64,000 nt of DNA from CAVXSP01 sp963724645 (GCA_963724645.1 CAVRVJ010000007.1:372001-436000); one strand, 5' to 3'. Shown: positions 8,056-17,510, counted from the first letter of the stretch. A program made the numbers and translations. Notes: generated by a model from the sequence alone, not told the origin.

Positions 8056-8934
8056 CTATCGCGGCCGGTAGCCGCGGGCGATGTCGGCGATGAGCGCCGC
8101 CTTCCAGACGTATCCAAGCTGCAGCGAGACCTCGGCGTTGGAAGGAGAGGCATCGGAGGATCCAGCGGCGCCGGACCGGCCCGAGGGATGCACGACCGGC
8201 ATCGAGGAGAAGATACCGAGCAACTTGAGCACGCGGCCCGACCGCATCACACCTTCTTCGGACTCGTAGATACCCGTTGCCACCGCGAGCACCGGCGAGC
8301 CCGACATGCCGGGGAAGGCGGAGACGTCCACGAGAAACGTCGGCTCGCCCTCGAAGTCGACATCCGGCTCGCTGGCCACGTGACCCGTCTTCCAGACTGG
8401 CAGCAGGTGGGTCCTGTCGAAAAACCCATAGGGATATCCAAGCAGTGTCGCGCCCGAGGTCGGACGGATCTTGATGTCGCCCCGCGTGTGGGCTTCCGTG
8501 AAGACGTACAGCGGCAGCATCCTGGCGGGCAGCGGCACAAGCACGACGTCCGCGTTGGGGTAGACGTCGCTCGACGCCCAGACAGGCTCGTCGTGCACGT
8601 CGTAGAGCGGCAACTCGAACTCACTGAACTTCTCGAGGTCGCTGGCATCCTTGTGCAACGCAAAGTGAATACGGTCACCGGAGCGCGACGCCGCGACCTT
8701 CGGCGCGTGGCCTGTTACGACGTGATAGTTGGTGACGAGAAAGATGGCCTCCGCCGTGCCGTCCGGACGCAGGTTTCCGTAGAAGAAGCCGGTGCCCTGC
8801 GACACCAGTTGCGCGCCGCGGTACAGCCAGACGGGCGTCGTCATCAACGACTGCACGTCGACGACGGTCTGCTGGGCGGTCGTGGGACTGGCGACCGCGA
8901 GGCCGGCGACGAGGCTGGCAGCCAGGAGCCGCAT
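8056..8934 (-). CDS. Secreted trypsin-like serine protease
   Basis: About 292 aa from the ATG at 8934, chosen because it begins a clear signal peptide (MRLLAASLVAGLAVAS, cleaved near TTAQQ); an ATG 13 codons upstream is possible. The chymotrypsin-fold triad is readable: His in VTNYHVVTG, Asp in YPNADVVLVPL, Ser in FPGMSGSPVLAV. There is no PDZ domain, so it is not a classical DegP. Family members are periplasmic or secreted endopeptidases. It ends 35 bases before the amidase gene and may be co-transcribed with it. Confidence 0.85.
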   Translation of the reverse strand: MRLLAASLVAGLAVASPTTAQQTVVDVQSLMTTPVWLYRGAQLVSQGTGFFYGNLRPDGTAEAIFLVTNYHVVTGHAPKVAASRSGDRIHFALHKDASDLEKFSEFELPLYDVHDEPVWASSDVYPNADVVLVPLPARMLPLYVFTEAHTRGDIKIRPTSGATLLGYPYGFFDRTHLLPVWKTGHVASEPDVDFEGEPTFLVDVSAFPGMSGSPVLAVATGIYESEEGVMRSGRVLKLLGIFSSMPVVHPSGRSGAAGSSDASPSNAEVSLQLGYVWKAALIADIARGYRPR

Positions 8935-9105
8935 GTGCAGAGCATACCGCGCCGGGGCGGGCGGCGATAACATGTCAGGTGTTGTCGGGATCGATCTTCA
9001 CCGTCGGGCATTCGACACGGCCGATCGGCGCGTTCCCTGATCCGCTGCAGGCGCACGGAATCGAGCGGCTGATTGACGTTCTTACGATTCGTCGATCGCG
9101 CCGGC

Positions 9106-10434
9106 ATGGCCACTGACGCGATGTCGCTGCCCACGACGCTGCGGGCGCTCAAACATCGGAACTTCCGGCTGTTCGCCGGCGGCCAGCTCATCTCGCTGAC
9201 AGGCACCTGGATGCAGACGGTCGCGCAGTCGTGGCTCGTCTACCGGCTGACCGGATCGTCGCTGCTGCTCGGGACCGTCGGATTCACGAGCCAGATCCCG
9301 GTGTTTCTGCTGGCCCCACTCGGCGGCATCGCGGCCGACCGCGGCGATCGCCGCAAGATCGTCGTGGCGACACAGGCCGCCTCGATGGTCCTCGCCGGCG
9401 CGCTGGCCGTCTTGACGCTCCAGGGCGCGATTCGCGTCTGGCACGTGATCGCGCTGTCGGCGCTGCTTGGCGCCGTCAACGCATTCGATATTCCGGCGCG
9501 CCAGGCATTTCTCGTGGACATGGTGGGAAAAGACGACCTGATGAACGCGATTGCGCTGAACTCGTCGATGTTCAACGGCGCCCGCGTCCTCGGACCTGGC
9601 GTCGCCGGTCTGCTTGTCGCAAGCCTTGGGGAAGGCTGGTGCTTTCTCATGAACGCCGCCAGCTATCTGGCGGTGATCGCCGGACTGCTGATGATGAAAC
9701 TGTCGCATCGACGGGCCCGTGCGACCGACGGCTCGCCGCTCCAGCAAATCGCCCAGGGTTTTCGATTCGCGTGGCACACGATGCCGGTGCGCGACATTTT
9801 GCTGCTTGTCGGGCTGATCAGCGCGGTCGGCATGCCCTACACGGTGTTGATGCCGATCTTCGCGGACCAGATTCTGCACGGGGGCGCGCGGGGACTCGGA
9901 ACGCTCATGTCCGCGACCGGCCTGGGCGCGCTCGCCGGCGCGCTGTTTCTGGCGAGCCGATCGAACATCCGCGGTCTTGGCAGATGGGTCGCCATCGCCT
10001 CCATCGGGTTCGGATTGAGCATGGGCGTGTTCGCGTTCTCGCCGTACCTGTGGCTCGCGGCCGTGGCGCTCGTGCCCACAGGCGGATTCATGATGCTGCA
10101 GATGGCGTCGTCCAACACCCTACTGCAGGCGATGGTGCCGGATCAGCTGCGAGGCAGGGTGATGTCGCTTTACTCGATGATGTTCATGGGGATGGCGCCG
10201 CTCGGATCGCTTTTCGCGGGCGCGGCCGCCCATCGGCTGGGCGCTCCGCTCACGGTCGCGCTGGGCGGCGCGGCCTGCCTGGCCGGATCCGCTGTTTTCG
10301 CCGCACGCCTTCCGGCCCTTCGCACCGAGGCGCGCGCGCTCATCGTGGCGCAGGGCCTGTCAGGCGGCGAGCCGCCGCAGGAGATGGTGGGCGGGGGAGT
10401 GGTGGTACCCTCCGGCGAAACCCGGGGGTCTTGA
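9106..10434 (+). CDS. Major facilitator superfamily exporter (EntS-like)
   Basis: About 442 aa with 10-12 hydrophobic segments. The MFS motif A region is readable as GGIAADRGDRRKIVV between TM2 and TM3, and VPDQLRGRVMSLYSM matches the second-half loop of the EntS/MFS_3 (enterobactin-exporter-like) group. The opening ALKHRNFRLFAGGQLISLTGTW is typical of that group. ATG at 9106 or 9121 both fit; no good Shine-Dalgarno is seen. It acts in the cytoplasmic membrane, probably exporting a small molecule of unknown identity. Confidence 0.88.
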   Translation: MATDAMSLPTTLRALKHRNFRLFAGGQLISLTGTWMQTVAQSWLVYRLTGSSLLLGTVGFTSQIPVFLLAPLGGIAADRGDRRKIVVATQAASMVLAGALAVLTLQGAIRVWHVIALSALLGAVNAFDIPARQAFLVDMVGKDDLMNAIALNSSMFNGARVLGPGVAGLLVASLGEGWCFLMNAASYLAVIAGLLMMKLSHRRARATDGSPLQQIAQGFRFAWHTMPVRDILLLVGLISAVGMPYTVLMPIFADQILHGGARGLGTLMSATGLGALAGALFLASRSNIRGLGRWVAIASIGFGLSMGVFAFSPYLWLAAVALVPTGGFMMLQMASSNTLLQAMVPDQLRGRVMSLYSMMFMGMAPLGSLFAGAAAHRLGAPLTVALGGAACLAGSAVFAARLPALRTEARALIVAQGLSGGEPPQEMVGGGVVVPSGETRGS

Positions 10435-10460
10435 CAACGTTCCCGGCAACCGAATACTTA
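10431..10460 (+). promoter_or_regulatory. Sigma-70-like promoter
   Basis: TTGACA (10431-10436), an 18-base spacer, then TACTTA (10455-10460), 34 bases upstream of the ATG of the exported protein at 10495. It overlaps the last codons of the MFS gene, which suggests the downstream gene is transcribed on its own. Confidence 0.55.
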
Positions 10461-10494
10461 ATGTCGTTTCCTTGGGACCTTTCGGAGGGCACAG

Positions 10495-10902
10495 ATGATC
10501 CGCCAGAAATTGATTCGCGCCACGCTTCTCGCTGCGTTGTCCGTTCTGCTCGTTACTCCGGTCCTGTATGCGGCTCCCGATCCGTACTCCCCGACCGTCA
10601 CGATCAGCGTCACGCCGCCCGACGGCAAGACGCAGACGCTGGACGTGCGGGAGAGCGACTCGGGTACTCTGAAGGTCGGCAGCACGGAGTACAAGTTCCG
10701 GCCGACGCTCGTTGACGCGAAACCCTGGACGCAGGTCGTCGTGACGATCTTCAAGGGGGCAACCGCTCAGGGCACCGATCAGGTGCTGGGACAGGTTGAG
10801 GTCAAGACCGGTAGTCCGGCGGTCGCGTCCAAGACCAGCCCCGTGTTCAAGATCGCCGTGACCAAGGTGACCGCGGCGCCAAGTCCAGCGGACAAGAAGT
10901 AG
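10495..10902 (+). CDS. Small exported protein of unknown function
   Basis: A 135-aa protein with a clean signal peptide (Arg/Lys at the start, hydrophobic core, VLYAAP cleavage region) and a beta-rich mature part (TVTISVTPPDGKTQTLDVRE). It ends in a Lys-rich tail. A GGAGGG Shine-Dalgarno lies 6 bases before the ATG and a sigma-70-like promoter upstream. I recognise no family. Location is inferred to be periplasmic or extracellular. Confidence 0.75.
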   Translation: MIRQKLIRATLLAALSVLLVTPVLYAAPDPYSPTVTISVTPPDGKTQTLDVRESDSGTLKVGSTEYKFRPTLVDAKPWTQVVVTIFKGATAQGTDQVLGQVEVKTGSPAVASKTSPVFKIAVTKVTAAPSPADKK

Positions 10903-10952
10903 ACGAGAGAGACCCAACACGTAGACTGGGTTGGCCTGATGTGGCAGCGTCG

Positions 10953-10970
10953 CGCGCCCGCGAGGGCGCG
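10953..10970. terminator. GC-rich hairpin between convergent genes
   Basis: CGCGCCC / GGGCGCG with a GCGA loop, lying between the convergent exported-protein and sugar-ABC genes. There is no T-run, so termination is an inference from position. Confidence 0.45.
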
Positions 10971-10991
10971 GGCCGGCATTGCCATGTCAAG

Positions 10992-12476
10992 TCACGTGAC
11001 GCCCGCCATCATCCGCATCAGCGCATCCTGGCTTGCCTGAGCCCGCGGCAGTTCGCCCACGATCCGGCCTTGCCGCAGCACAATGATCCGTGACGAGAGG
11101 TGCAGGATCTCCGGCAGCTCGCTGGAGATCAGCAGGACGCCGGCGCCGCCCGCCGCCAACTCGGCGACAAGCTCGTGGATCTGGGCCTTGGCGCCGACGT
11201 CCACGCCCCGGGTCGGCTCATCGAGGATCAGAATCCGGCAGCGGGCTGCGAGCCATTTCGCCAGGACGATCTTCTGCTGCGTACCGCCGGAGAGACCCGC
11301 AGCCGGCGCGTCGATCGATGCGGTACGGATGCGGAGCTGCTCCACGTAGCCGCGCGCCAGCGCCCGCTCCGCGCGCTCGCGAATGAATCCGAGCCGCGAC
11401 AGCCGGTCGAGAATCGACAGGCTCATGTTGTCGGCCGCGCTCATCGACAGGACGAGACCCTGCCGTTTGCGCTCTTCCGGCACGAGGCCGATCCCCAACC
11501 GCATCGCCTCACGCGGCGATCGCACGCGAACGCGGCGCCTGCGCACGCGAATTGCGCCCGTCGCGTCCGGGTCGAGGCCGAACACCGCCTGCGCCATCTC
11601 GGATCGGCCTGCGCCGACGAGGCCGGCGACGCCGAGCACTTCGCCTGCGCGCAGCGCGAACGAAATGCCGTCAAACCGCGGCGGGTGCGAGAGCGCCTCG
11701 ACGGCAAGCAGTTCCTCGCCGGCTTCGGCGGCTGAGCCGGCCGGAAAGTAGTCGGCAAGCCGCCGGCCGATCATCATCTCGATCAGCGCCCCCGTGTCGA
11801 GCGTGCTGGCCGGCCGGGTCGCGACGTGCCGCCCGTCGCGCAGCACGGTGACGGTGTCGGCCAGCGTGAAGATCTCTTCCATGCGATGGCTGACGTAGAT
11901 GCACGTCACCCCGCGCGATCGCAGCCGCGCGATCAATTCGTATAGCTTGTGCGCTTCGTGCTGCGAGAGGCTGCTCGTCGGCTCGTCGAAGACGATGACG
12001 CGCGCGCCGTGGCTGACCGCCGCGGCGATCTGCAGCACCTGCTGCTGGCCGACCGTCAACTGACCGACGGGTTGCGTCACGTCGAGCACGGTGTCCACGG
12101 CGTCGAGCATTGCGCGGGCCTGGCGCCACATCTCGCGAGGCGACAGAAAGCCGCCCTTGGCGGGCAAGGCCCTGAGGCAGAGATTCTCGGCCACGGACAG
12201 GTTGTCGCAGAACGCCAGTTCCTGGTGGACGATGCCGACGCCGGCGGCGAGGGCGGCTTCCGGTCCTGACAGCGTGAGCGGTTGGCCAAAGAGCGACACG
12301 CGACCGGCGTCGGGCGCGTAGATTCCGGCGAGGATCCGGCCCAGCGTGCTCTTGCCGGCCCCGTTCTCGCCGCACAACGCATGGCACGAGCCCGCTGTGA
12401 CGTCGAACGAGACGTCGTCCAACGCCAGCGAGCCGGGGAAGCGCTTGGTGATGTGATCGAACGAGACGGCGTTCAT
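10992..12476 (-). CDS. Sugar ABC importer ATPase, RbsA/MglA type (two ATP-binding domains)
   Basis: A 494-aa double ATP-binding-cassette protein. First domain: Walker A GENGAGKSTL, signature-region LTVGQQQVLQIAAAVSHGA, Walker B VIVFDEPTSSL. Second domain: the degenerate Walker A GLVGAGRSEMAQ typical of CUT2 transporters, signature LSGGTQQKIVLAKWL, Walker B ILILDEPTRGVDVGAK. This architecture belongs to importers of ribose, galactose, xylose or similar monosaccharides. It is the last gene of a permease, binding protein, ATPase operon and lies 55 bases after the binding-protein gene. The sugar is unknown. Confidence 0.94.
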   Translation of the reverse strand: MNAVSFDHITKRFPGSLALDDVSFDVTAGSCHALCGENGAGKSTLGRILAGIYAPDAGRVSLFGQPLTLSGPEAALAAGVGIVHQELAFCDNLSVAENLCLRALPAKGGFLSPREMWRQARAMLDAVDTVLDVTQPVGQLTVGQQQVLQIAAAVSHGARVIVFDEPTSSLSQHEAHKLYELIARLRSRGVTCIYVSHRMEEIFTLADTVTVLRDGRHVATRPASTLDTGALIEMMIGRRLADYFPAGSAAEAGEELLAVEALSHPPRFDGISFALRAGEVLGVAGLVGAGRSEMAQAVFGLDPDATGAIRVRRRRVRVRSPREAMRLGIGLVPEERKRQGLVLSMSAADNMSLSILDRLSRLGFIRERAERALARGYVEQLRIRTASIDAPAAGLSGGTQQKIVLAKWLAARCRILILDEPTRGVDVGAKAQIHELVAELAAGGAGVLLISSELPEILHLSSRIIVLRQGRIVGELPRAQASQDALMRMMAGVT

Positions 12477-12531
12477 CTGGGTGCCGCCGCAAGTTGATGG
12501 AGGGGCCTGAAAGGCCGGGGCCCCGAAGGTC

Positions 12532-13548
12532 TCATTTCATGCCGACATACGCGTCCGGCACGTCGGTGAAACCCCAGTCCTTGAGCTGGCGCGCCCAGGT
12601 GCCGAGATTGTCCTTCGAGACGCGCACGAGCTCCATCGGGATGACGGCGGGCACGTCTTTCTTGAGCTGCACCTTGTCGAAAATGCGCTGCACCGAGACG
12701 TTGCCCCACAAGTACGTCGGCTGCGCGAGCAGCACCGGCGCGAGCCCCTTGTCCACGTAGGCAAGCTCCGCGGGGAGCGCATCGACGGCGACGATCTTGA
12801 TCTTCTTCGGATCGAGATCCGACAGCAGCGTCTGGGTGAACAGCGGCCAGCCGCCGATCATCGCCCATCCCTGAATCTGCGGGTAGGCGCCCTGCACCCG
12901 GAGCACCTCCGCGGCGGCATCCTGCGGGGTTTCAATGTGGTAGAACGTGTCGACGATCTTCATGCCGGGATATTTCGCGGCCGCCTGCTTGACGCCCTCG
13001 ACGCGCTGGCGAAGGTTCGGCGCGTTCTGATTGCCTGCAAGGATCGCAATCGATCCCTTGCTGCCCATCTGCGTGGCCAGCTCGTCCATCACCGCCTGCC
13101 CGGTCTTGACGTCGTCCACGCCGTAGAACGCGAATCGCTTCGAACCGGGGGCGTCGCTGTCGAATGTCATGACCGGCACCCCGCGCGCGACGGCGTCATC
13201 GATCGCCCCTGTCACCTTGCCGGCGTCCGAGCAGGAAATCAGGACGGCGTTGGCGCCTTCGTTGACGGCCTGCGCAATGCGCTGCGCCTGCACCTGACCG
13301 TCTTCACTAGGAGGCGTGAGCCACATGATTTCGACGGCGACTCCGGTCTTGGCCGTCAGGTCCCTGGCCGCGGCTTCGGCGCCCGTCCGCGCGGAGAGAA
13401 AGACGGGATTCGTGGAACTCTTCGCGATCATCGCGATCTTCAGTCCGGCAGGTCTCGAGGTGTTCCCGCCGGAAGGCTGCGGCGTGCCGCACGCCGTAAG
13501 ACCGGCCAGCGCGAGAACGGCGATCCAGATCGTCAATGGTCGAGTCAT
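12532..13548 (-). CDS. Periplasmic sugar-binding lipoprotein of the ABC importer (RbsB/LacI-like fold)
   Basis: 338 aa starting at 13548, where a GGAGAG Shine-Dalgarno precedes the ATG; the frame extends further upstream but that part antisenses the permease. An N-terminal lipobox (LALAGLTAC) makes it a lipoprotein. The body is a periplasmic-binding-protein type 1 fold: KIAMIAKSSTNPVF, GANAVLISCSDAGKVTGAID, GVPVMTFDSDAPGSKR and KGSIAILAG. The start overlaps the permease stop by 4 bases (ATGA). It delivers a monosaccharide-like ligand to the permease. Confidence 0.92.
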   Translation of the reverse strand: MTRPLTIWIAVLALAGLTACGTPQPSGGNTSRPAGLKIAMIAKSSTNPVFLSARTGAEAAARDLTAKTGVAVEIMWLTPPSEDGQVQAQRIAQAVNEGANAVLISCSDAGKVTGAIDDAVARGVPVMTFDSDAPGSKRFAFYGVDDVKTGQAVMDELATQMGSKGSIAILAGNQNAPNLRQRVEGVKQAAAKYPGMKIVDTFYHIETPQDAAAEVLRVQGAYPQIQGWAMIGGWPLFTQTLLSDLDPKKIKIVAVDALPAELAYVDKGLAPVLLAQPTYLWGNVSVQRIFDKVQLKKDVPAVIPMELVRVSKDNLGTWARQLKDWGFTDVPDAYVGMK

Positions 13549-14679
13549 GTCTCTCCGTAATCCCGGGAGATCAAGATGACGCGCTGTCCGGCGCGGGCGG
13601 CGAGCTGCCGGACGGCGAACCGGGCGCTCGCCTGATCGAGCACCACGGCCAGGACCGTGGCGCAGCCGATGATGATCCACTCGTAATTCTGGTCGAAATG
13701 CATCGTCCGAATCGACTGGCGGATGAGCACGATCAACAACGCGCCCAGCGTGGCGCTCACGGCGCTGCCCTTGCCGCCAGCGAGGCTGGCACCGCCCACC
13801 ACGGCCGACGCGATGACGTACAACTCGTAGCCGGTTGCGTCGCCGCACGACGCGGACCCGTAAAAACTCGCACCGAGAAACGCCGCGGCGCCGGCCGTCA
13901 GGCCGGAAATCACGAACACGCTGAGCTTGATTCTATTCAGCCGCAGCCCCGAAAAGCGGCTGGCTTCCGGATTGCCGCCCACCGCGAAGACGTGGCGGCC
14001 CCGCGACGGTGCGGGTCAGGTACACGCTGCCGGCGGCGGCGACGAGAATCATGGCGACGAGCGGCACGGGGTAGAGCGACTCGCCGAGGCCGAGCGATGC
14101 CTTCGCGACGCCCGTCAACGCACCGGGTACGAGAATGCTTTCGGCGTGACTCGTGACAAACGCGATGCCGCGGACGATCCACATCGTGCCGAGCGTGATG
14201 ATGAACGGATGGACGCGCAGGCCGACCACCATCAGACCGTTGGCGAGTCCGCAGGCCAGTCCCACGCCGATCGACACGAGTAAGCCCAGCCCGATCGTCG
14301 CGGCAGGCGAAGTCGCGACGCCTGCCCGCAGGACCATCGCCATGGCAACGCCCGCGAGCGCGTAGATCGAGCCTACAGACAAATCGATACCGCCCGAGAT
14401 GATCACGACCGTGGCGCCGACGGCCATGATGGCGAAGAAGCTGGCATCGGTGGCCGTCTGCAGCAGCGTGTGCACGTTGTAGAAGTTGTTCACCGTGGCG
14501 CCGGTGCGCGCGTCGACATGACTGCCCGCCGTGAGCGCGAGCACGACGCCAAGGAGAAGGATGACCAGCAGCAGCCCAATCTGCGGGTTGACGAGCAGTT
14601 TTCCGATGAGCGACGGGGCCTTGTCCGTCAACGGCGCGCGCAGCGCTGCGGCGCGGGTGTCGTCAGTCGCTGGAGGCAT
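13545..14679 (-). CDS. Sugar ABC importer permease, RbsC type (frameshifted)
   Basis: An RbsC/BPD_transp_2 permease split over two frames. The first part (from 14679) holds the N-terminal membrane segments and GGIDLSVGSIYALAGVAMAM, typical of the family. After AGSVYLTRTVAG one extra G in a GGGG run at about 14000 shifts the frame. The second part resumes with VGGNPEASRFSGLRLNRIKL, the conserved EAA-like loop, and runs to 13545. The restored protein is about 378 aa, slightly longer than usual. It is the first gene of the operon. The break is most likely a sequencing error, but a real inactivation would disable the importer. Confidence 0.85.
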
Positions 14680-14702
14680 TCGGCGTCATCATAGGCGGAA
14701 AG

Positions 14703-14957
14703 TCAGATGGAAGGCGGCTGGGCGCGGAGCAAGGCCTCCTTCTTCTCCCGGGTCAGCCGCTTCAGTTGACGCTCGCGCTGAAGGGCTTCGCCCACCGTGT
14801 CGAACGATTCTGCATACACGAGCGATACCGGGCGCCGGCCTGCGGTGTACTTGGCGCCCCGGCCGGCGTTGTGGACTTTCTCACGCTCCCTTGGGTCGAG
14901 CGCGTAGCCCGTATAGAGCGTGCCGTCCGCGCATCGGACGATGTAGACGAAGGGCAT
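14703..14957 (-). CDS. GIY-YIG nuclease domain protein (UPF0213/YhbQ type)
   Basis: An 84-aa single-domain protein. The GIY-YIG half-motifs read as PFVYIVRCADGTLYTGYA, followed by the conserved Arg region (DPREREKVHNAGRGAKYTA), VYAESF and a helix with Glu (GEALQREREL-like, here LQRERQLKRLTREKK). The YhbQ/UPF0213 family are small DNA nicking enzymes or relics with a poorly known role. Full length. It stands alone between the sugar importer and a MITE-like repeat. Confidence 0.9.
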   Translation of the reverse strand: MPFVYIVRCADGTLYTGYALDPREREKVHNAGRGAKYTAGRRPVSLVYAESFDTVGEALQRERQLKRLTREKKEALLRAQPPSI

Positions 14958-15039
14958 AGGGACTCAGTCGATCCGCGTCATTCTTTCGTAATTCGTAGTC
15001 CTTTGACCACCCGCACTGCTTTCCGGGAATAGGCGACTA

Positions 15040-15201
15040 AGTGCTCCATTTCGGAATTACGGCCGCATTCGGCCGCCGATGCATCCCGCCCCGCGGCGTT
15101 GCTCGTCGGTCAAATGCACTGGGCATTTTCCCTCCTCGCGCCTTGCGGAGCGGGCGCCTCGACGGCCTCGGTGCGTGGCCCTAATTCCGAAATGGAGCAC
15201 T
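15040..15201. mobile_element. MITE-like element with perfect 20-bp terminal inverted repeats
   Basis: AGTGCTCCATTTCGGAATTA at 15040-15059 is exactly repeated in inverse orientation at 15182-15201. The 122 bases between carry no ORF and contain GC-rich internal palindromes (GGCCGCATTCGGCC). The right end lies only 11 bases before the start codon of the MutS-like gene, so the element makes up its leader. No clear target duplication is visible. It could be a non-autonomous transposon or a long regulatory hairpin. Confidence 0.7.
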
Positions 15202-15212
15202 AAGATCGGGCG

Positions 15213-17015
15213 ATGATCGATCCGCGGACCGAGTACGCCCGCCGCATCGTCCGATGGGACCAAGACATTGCCCGTGGCGACCAGCGCCACCGCCTGATGG
15301 GCAATCTCCGGCTTGGCGATGCCGTAATCGCCGCGGCGATCGCCTGGGCTGGTCTCCGAGGAGCCATCTCTCTCTTCTGGCTCGTCGTACCCGCCGTGAT
15401 TTTCGCCGGGCTCGTGATCGCGCACGAGCGGGTTCTGCGGTGGAACGCGCGGGCGGCACGCGCGCGCAGCCTGTACGTGCGTGGTGTCGCGCGACTCGAC
15501 GACCGTTGGGCCGGCAGCGGACCGGACGGCGCCCCCTTTTTGCAGCGACACCCGATCGGCCTGGACCTCGACTTATTCGGTAACGGATCGCTCTTTCAGC
15601 TTCTCGACACTTCGTCCACCGAGATCGGCCAGGACACGCTGGCGGAATGGCTGTGCAGCAGCCCCCCGCTCGAGGAGATCCGGCAGCGGCAGGGCGCTGT
15701 CGAGGAACTGCGGGCGATGGTCGACTATCGGGAGGTATTTGGGCTCGCGGCCGCCGAGGGTGCGGCGAGCCGGACCCGCGCACTAGCCACCTTCGCTGCG
15801 ACGGCTCCCATCGAATTCCCGGCCGTCGTGCGACTGACGCTGACTGGACTGGCAGTCAGCAACGTGGCCATGGTCGCGCTCTGGGGAATTGGATCGATTC
15901 CGCTCAGCGTGACGGCTGCCTGGTTGCTGGCGCAGCAGGGGTTTCTGCTCGTGTGGCGGCGGCGCCTGGCGGCACCCCTTCGCCACCTCGACGCCATCGC
16001 CGCCGATCTCTCGCGGCTGAAAACGGTGCTCGCGCGAATCGAGACGGAGCCGTTTCGCTCAGCGCGTCTGGCCCGCTTGCGGGATGTACTCCTCGCAGAC
16101 CACGTGGCGGCGTCGCGCCGCATCGGCCGGCTCGAGCGGCTCGTCGGGATTCTCGACTCGTGCAGGAATCAGATGTTTGCGCCGATTGCACTGTTGCTTC
16201 TCGTGCGGAGTCAGGTCGCCATCGCGATCGCCCGCTGGCATGCGCAGCACGGCCGGTCGGTCGACGGCTGGCTGCGCGCGGTGGGGGAGTTGGAGGCGCT
16301 GTCGGCGCTGGCCACGTATGCGTTCGAACACCCGGAACAGCCATTCCCGATCCTGGTCGACGATGACGTTGTGTTCGACGGTTGTGACGTCGCGCATCCT
16401 CTCCTTCCGCGCGCTACGGCCGTGAGCAACGACGTCCGGCTTGGCGGCGGAGGCCCGCGCGTGCTCGTCGTCAGCGGATCGAACATGTCGGGCAAAAGTA
16501 CGGTGCTTCGTACCGTGGGCGTGAACATCGTCCTTGCACTCGCGGGTGCGCCCGTTCGGGCCCGGAGCCTTCGAGTATCGCGCCTGGCACTCGGCGCCAC
16601 GCTTCGGATCGAAGACTCGCTGCAGGAGGGAGTGTCGAAGTTCTATGCGGAAATCCTGCGGATACGCGCCATCGTCGACCTTGCCCGCGGCCCGGTACCG
16701 GTTGTCTTCCTCCTCGACGAGATCCTTGGCGGTACCAACTCGCACGATCGACGGATCGGTGCCGAAGCGATTGTGCAGGGGCTGGTTGGCTGTGGTGCGA
16801 TCGGCCTTATCACGACGCACGATCTGGCGCTCACGGCGTTGGTCGACGGCTTCGGATCCGCCGCGGCGAATGTCCATTTCGAGGATCGGTTCGAGGACGG
16901 CCGGCTGGTGTTCGACTATCGCATGCGGCCGGGCTCGATCACACACGGCAACGCGCTGGCGTTGATGCGCGCCGTCGGGTTGATCGACGCCCCCATCTCC
17001 TCTTTACCCAGGTGA
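15213..17015 (+). CDS. Membrane-anchored MutS-family ATPase
   Basis: A 600-aa protein whose C-terminal quarter is a MutS domain V ATPase: Walker A VVSGSNMSGKSTVLRTVG, the SLQEGVSKFYAEI segment equivalent to the MutS S/F-E motif, Walker B VFLLDEILGGTNS, and the ITTHD switch. The N-terminal half lacks the mismatch-recognition (Phe-X-Glu) domain. Instead it has two pairs of hydrophobic segments (residues about 45-75 and 205-250), so it should sit on the inner membrane. Proteins of this layout are usually annotated as MutS-related, with unknown substrate. The start is ATG at 15213, right after the repeat element. Confidence 0.85.
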   Translation: MIDPRTEYARRIVRWDQDIARGDQRHRLMGNLRLGDAVIAAAIAWAGLRGAISLFWLVVPAVIFAGLVIAHERVLRWNARAARARSLYVRGVARLDDRWAGSGPDGAPFLQRHPIGLDLDLFGNGSLFQLLDTSSTEIGQDTLAEWLCSSPPLEEIRQRQGAVEELRAMVDYREVFGLAAAEGAASRTRALATFAATAPIEFPAVVRLTLTGLAVSNVAMVALWGIGSIPLSVTAAWLLAQQGFLLVWRRRLAAPLRHLDAIAADLSRLKTVLARIETEPFRSARLARLRDVLLADHVAASRRIGRLERLVGILDSCRNQMFAPIALLLLVRSQVAIAIARWHAQHGRSVDGWLRAVGELEALSALATYAFEHPEQPFPILVDDDVVFDGCDVAHPLLPRATAVSNDVRLGGGGPRVLVVSGSNMSGKSTVLRTVGVNIVLALAGAPVRARSLRVSRLALGATLRIEDSLQEGVSKFYAEILRIRAIVDLARGPVPVVFLLDEILGGTNSHDRRIGAEAIVQGLVGCGAIGLITTHDLALTALVDGFGSAAANVHFEDRFEDGRLVFDYRMRPGSITHGNALALMRAVGLIDAPISSLPR

Positions 17016-17039
17016 CCGTTGAAAGAGATGATCGGCCCG

Positions 17040-17510
17040 ATGCGACTGAATGGACGATCTGTCGTTGCTTGCGCGATCGCCGTCGCGACTTTTTCTGGCA
17101 CCTCCACCATCGCGCAGACGCGCAATTCATCGCCGAAGAACGCGGCGAAGGCGAGTGCGACCATCGACAAGCCAAAGCCACGCACCGAAACGGTCGGCGG
17201 CTGCCGCATCCTGAGCGACGGCACGTTCTCCGGCGCCTGGGGGCCGAGCGGCCTGCCGACACTGACCTTCACGATCGGACCCGGTGCGGCGATGGCCGAT
17301 GCGATGCGCGCGAACAAGGCCAGGTTCACGGGACCCGGCCGCTATCCAAACGAGATCATCGCCCTCCACTTCGGCAAGACCGCACTCGACGACAGCTACG
17401 GCGGATTGGGCACGGTTGTGATTGCCGCCGACGGCCACTCGGGCACGTTCACGACGAACGATGGCAAGGCATCCGGCCGCTTCGACTGCGGCGCCGCGCC
17501 ATCGCGGTGA
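17040..17510 (+). CDS. Small secreted protein of unknown function
   Basis: 156 aa from the ATG at 17040, chosen because AAAGAGA is spaced well upstream and because it opens a signal peptide ending near STIAQ; starts at 17019 and 17028 are also open. The mature part has a Lys-rich linker and a beta-rich C-terminal domain with one Cys near each end (GGCRI, FDCGA), which may form a disulfide. It starts 24 bases after the MutS-like gene. I recognise no family. Confidence 0.65.
   Translation: MRLNGRSVVACAIAVATFSGTSTIAQTRNSSPKNAAKASATIDKPKPRTETVGGCRILSDGTFSGAWGPSGLPTLTFTIGPGAAMADAMRANKARFTGPGRYPNEIIALHFGKTALDDSYGGLGTVVIAADGHSGTFTTNDGKASGRFDCGAAPSR

Noticed and set aside
10400..10430. Possible riboswitch before the exported-protein gene
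   Set aside because: The GC-rich stretch lies inside the MFS coding region and upstream of the likely promoter, so it would not be in the leader.
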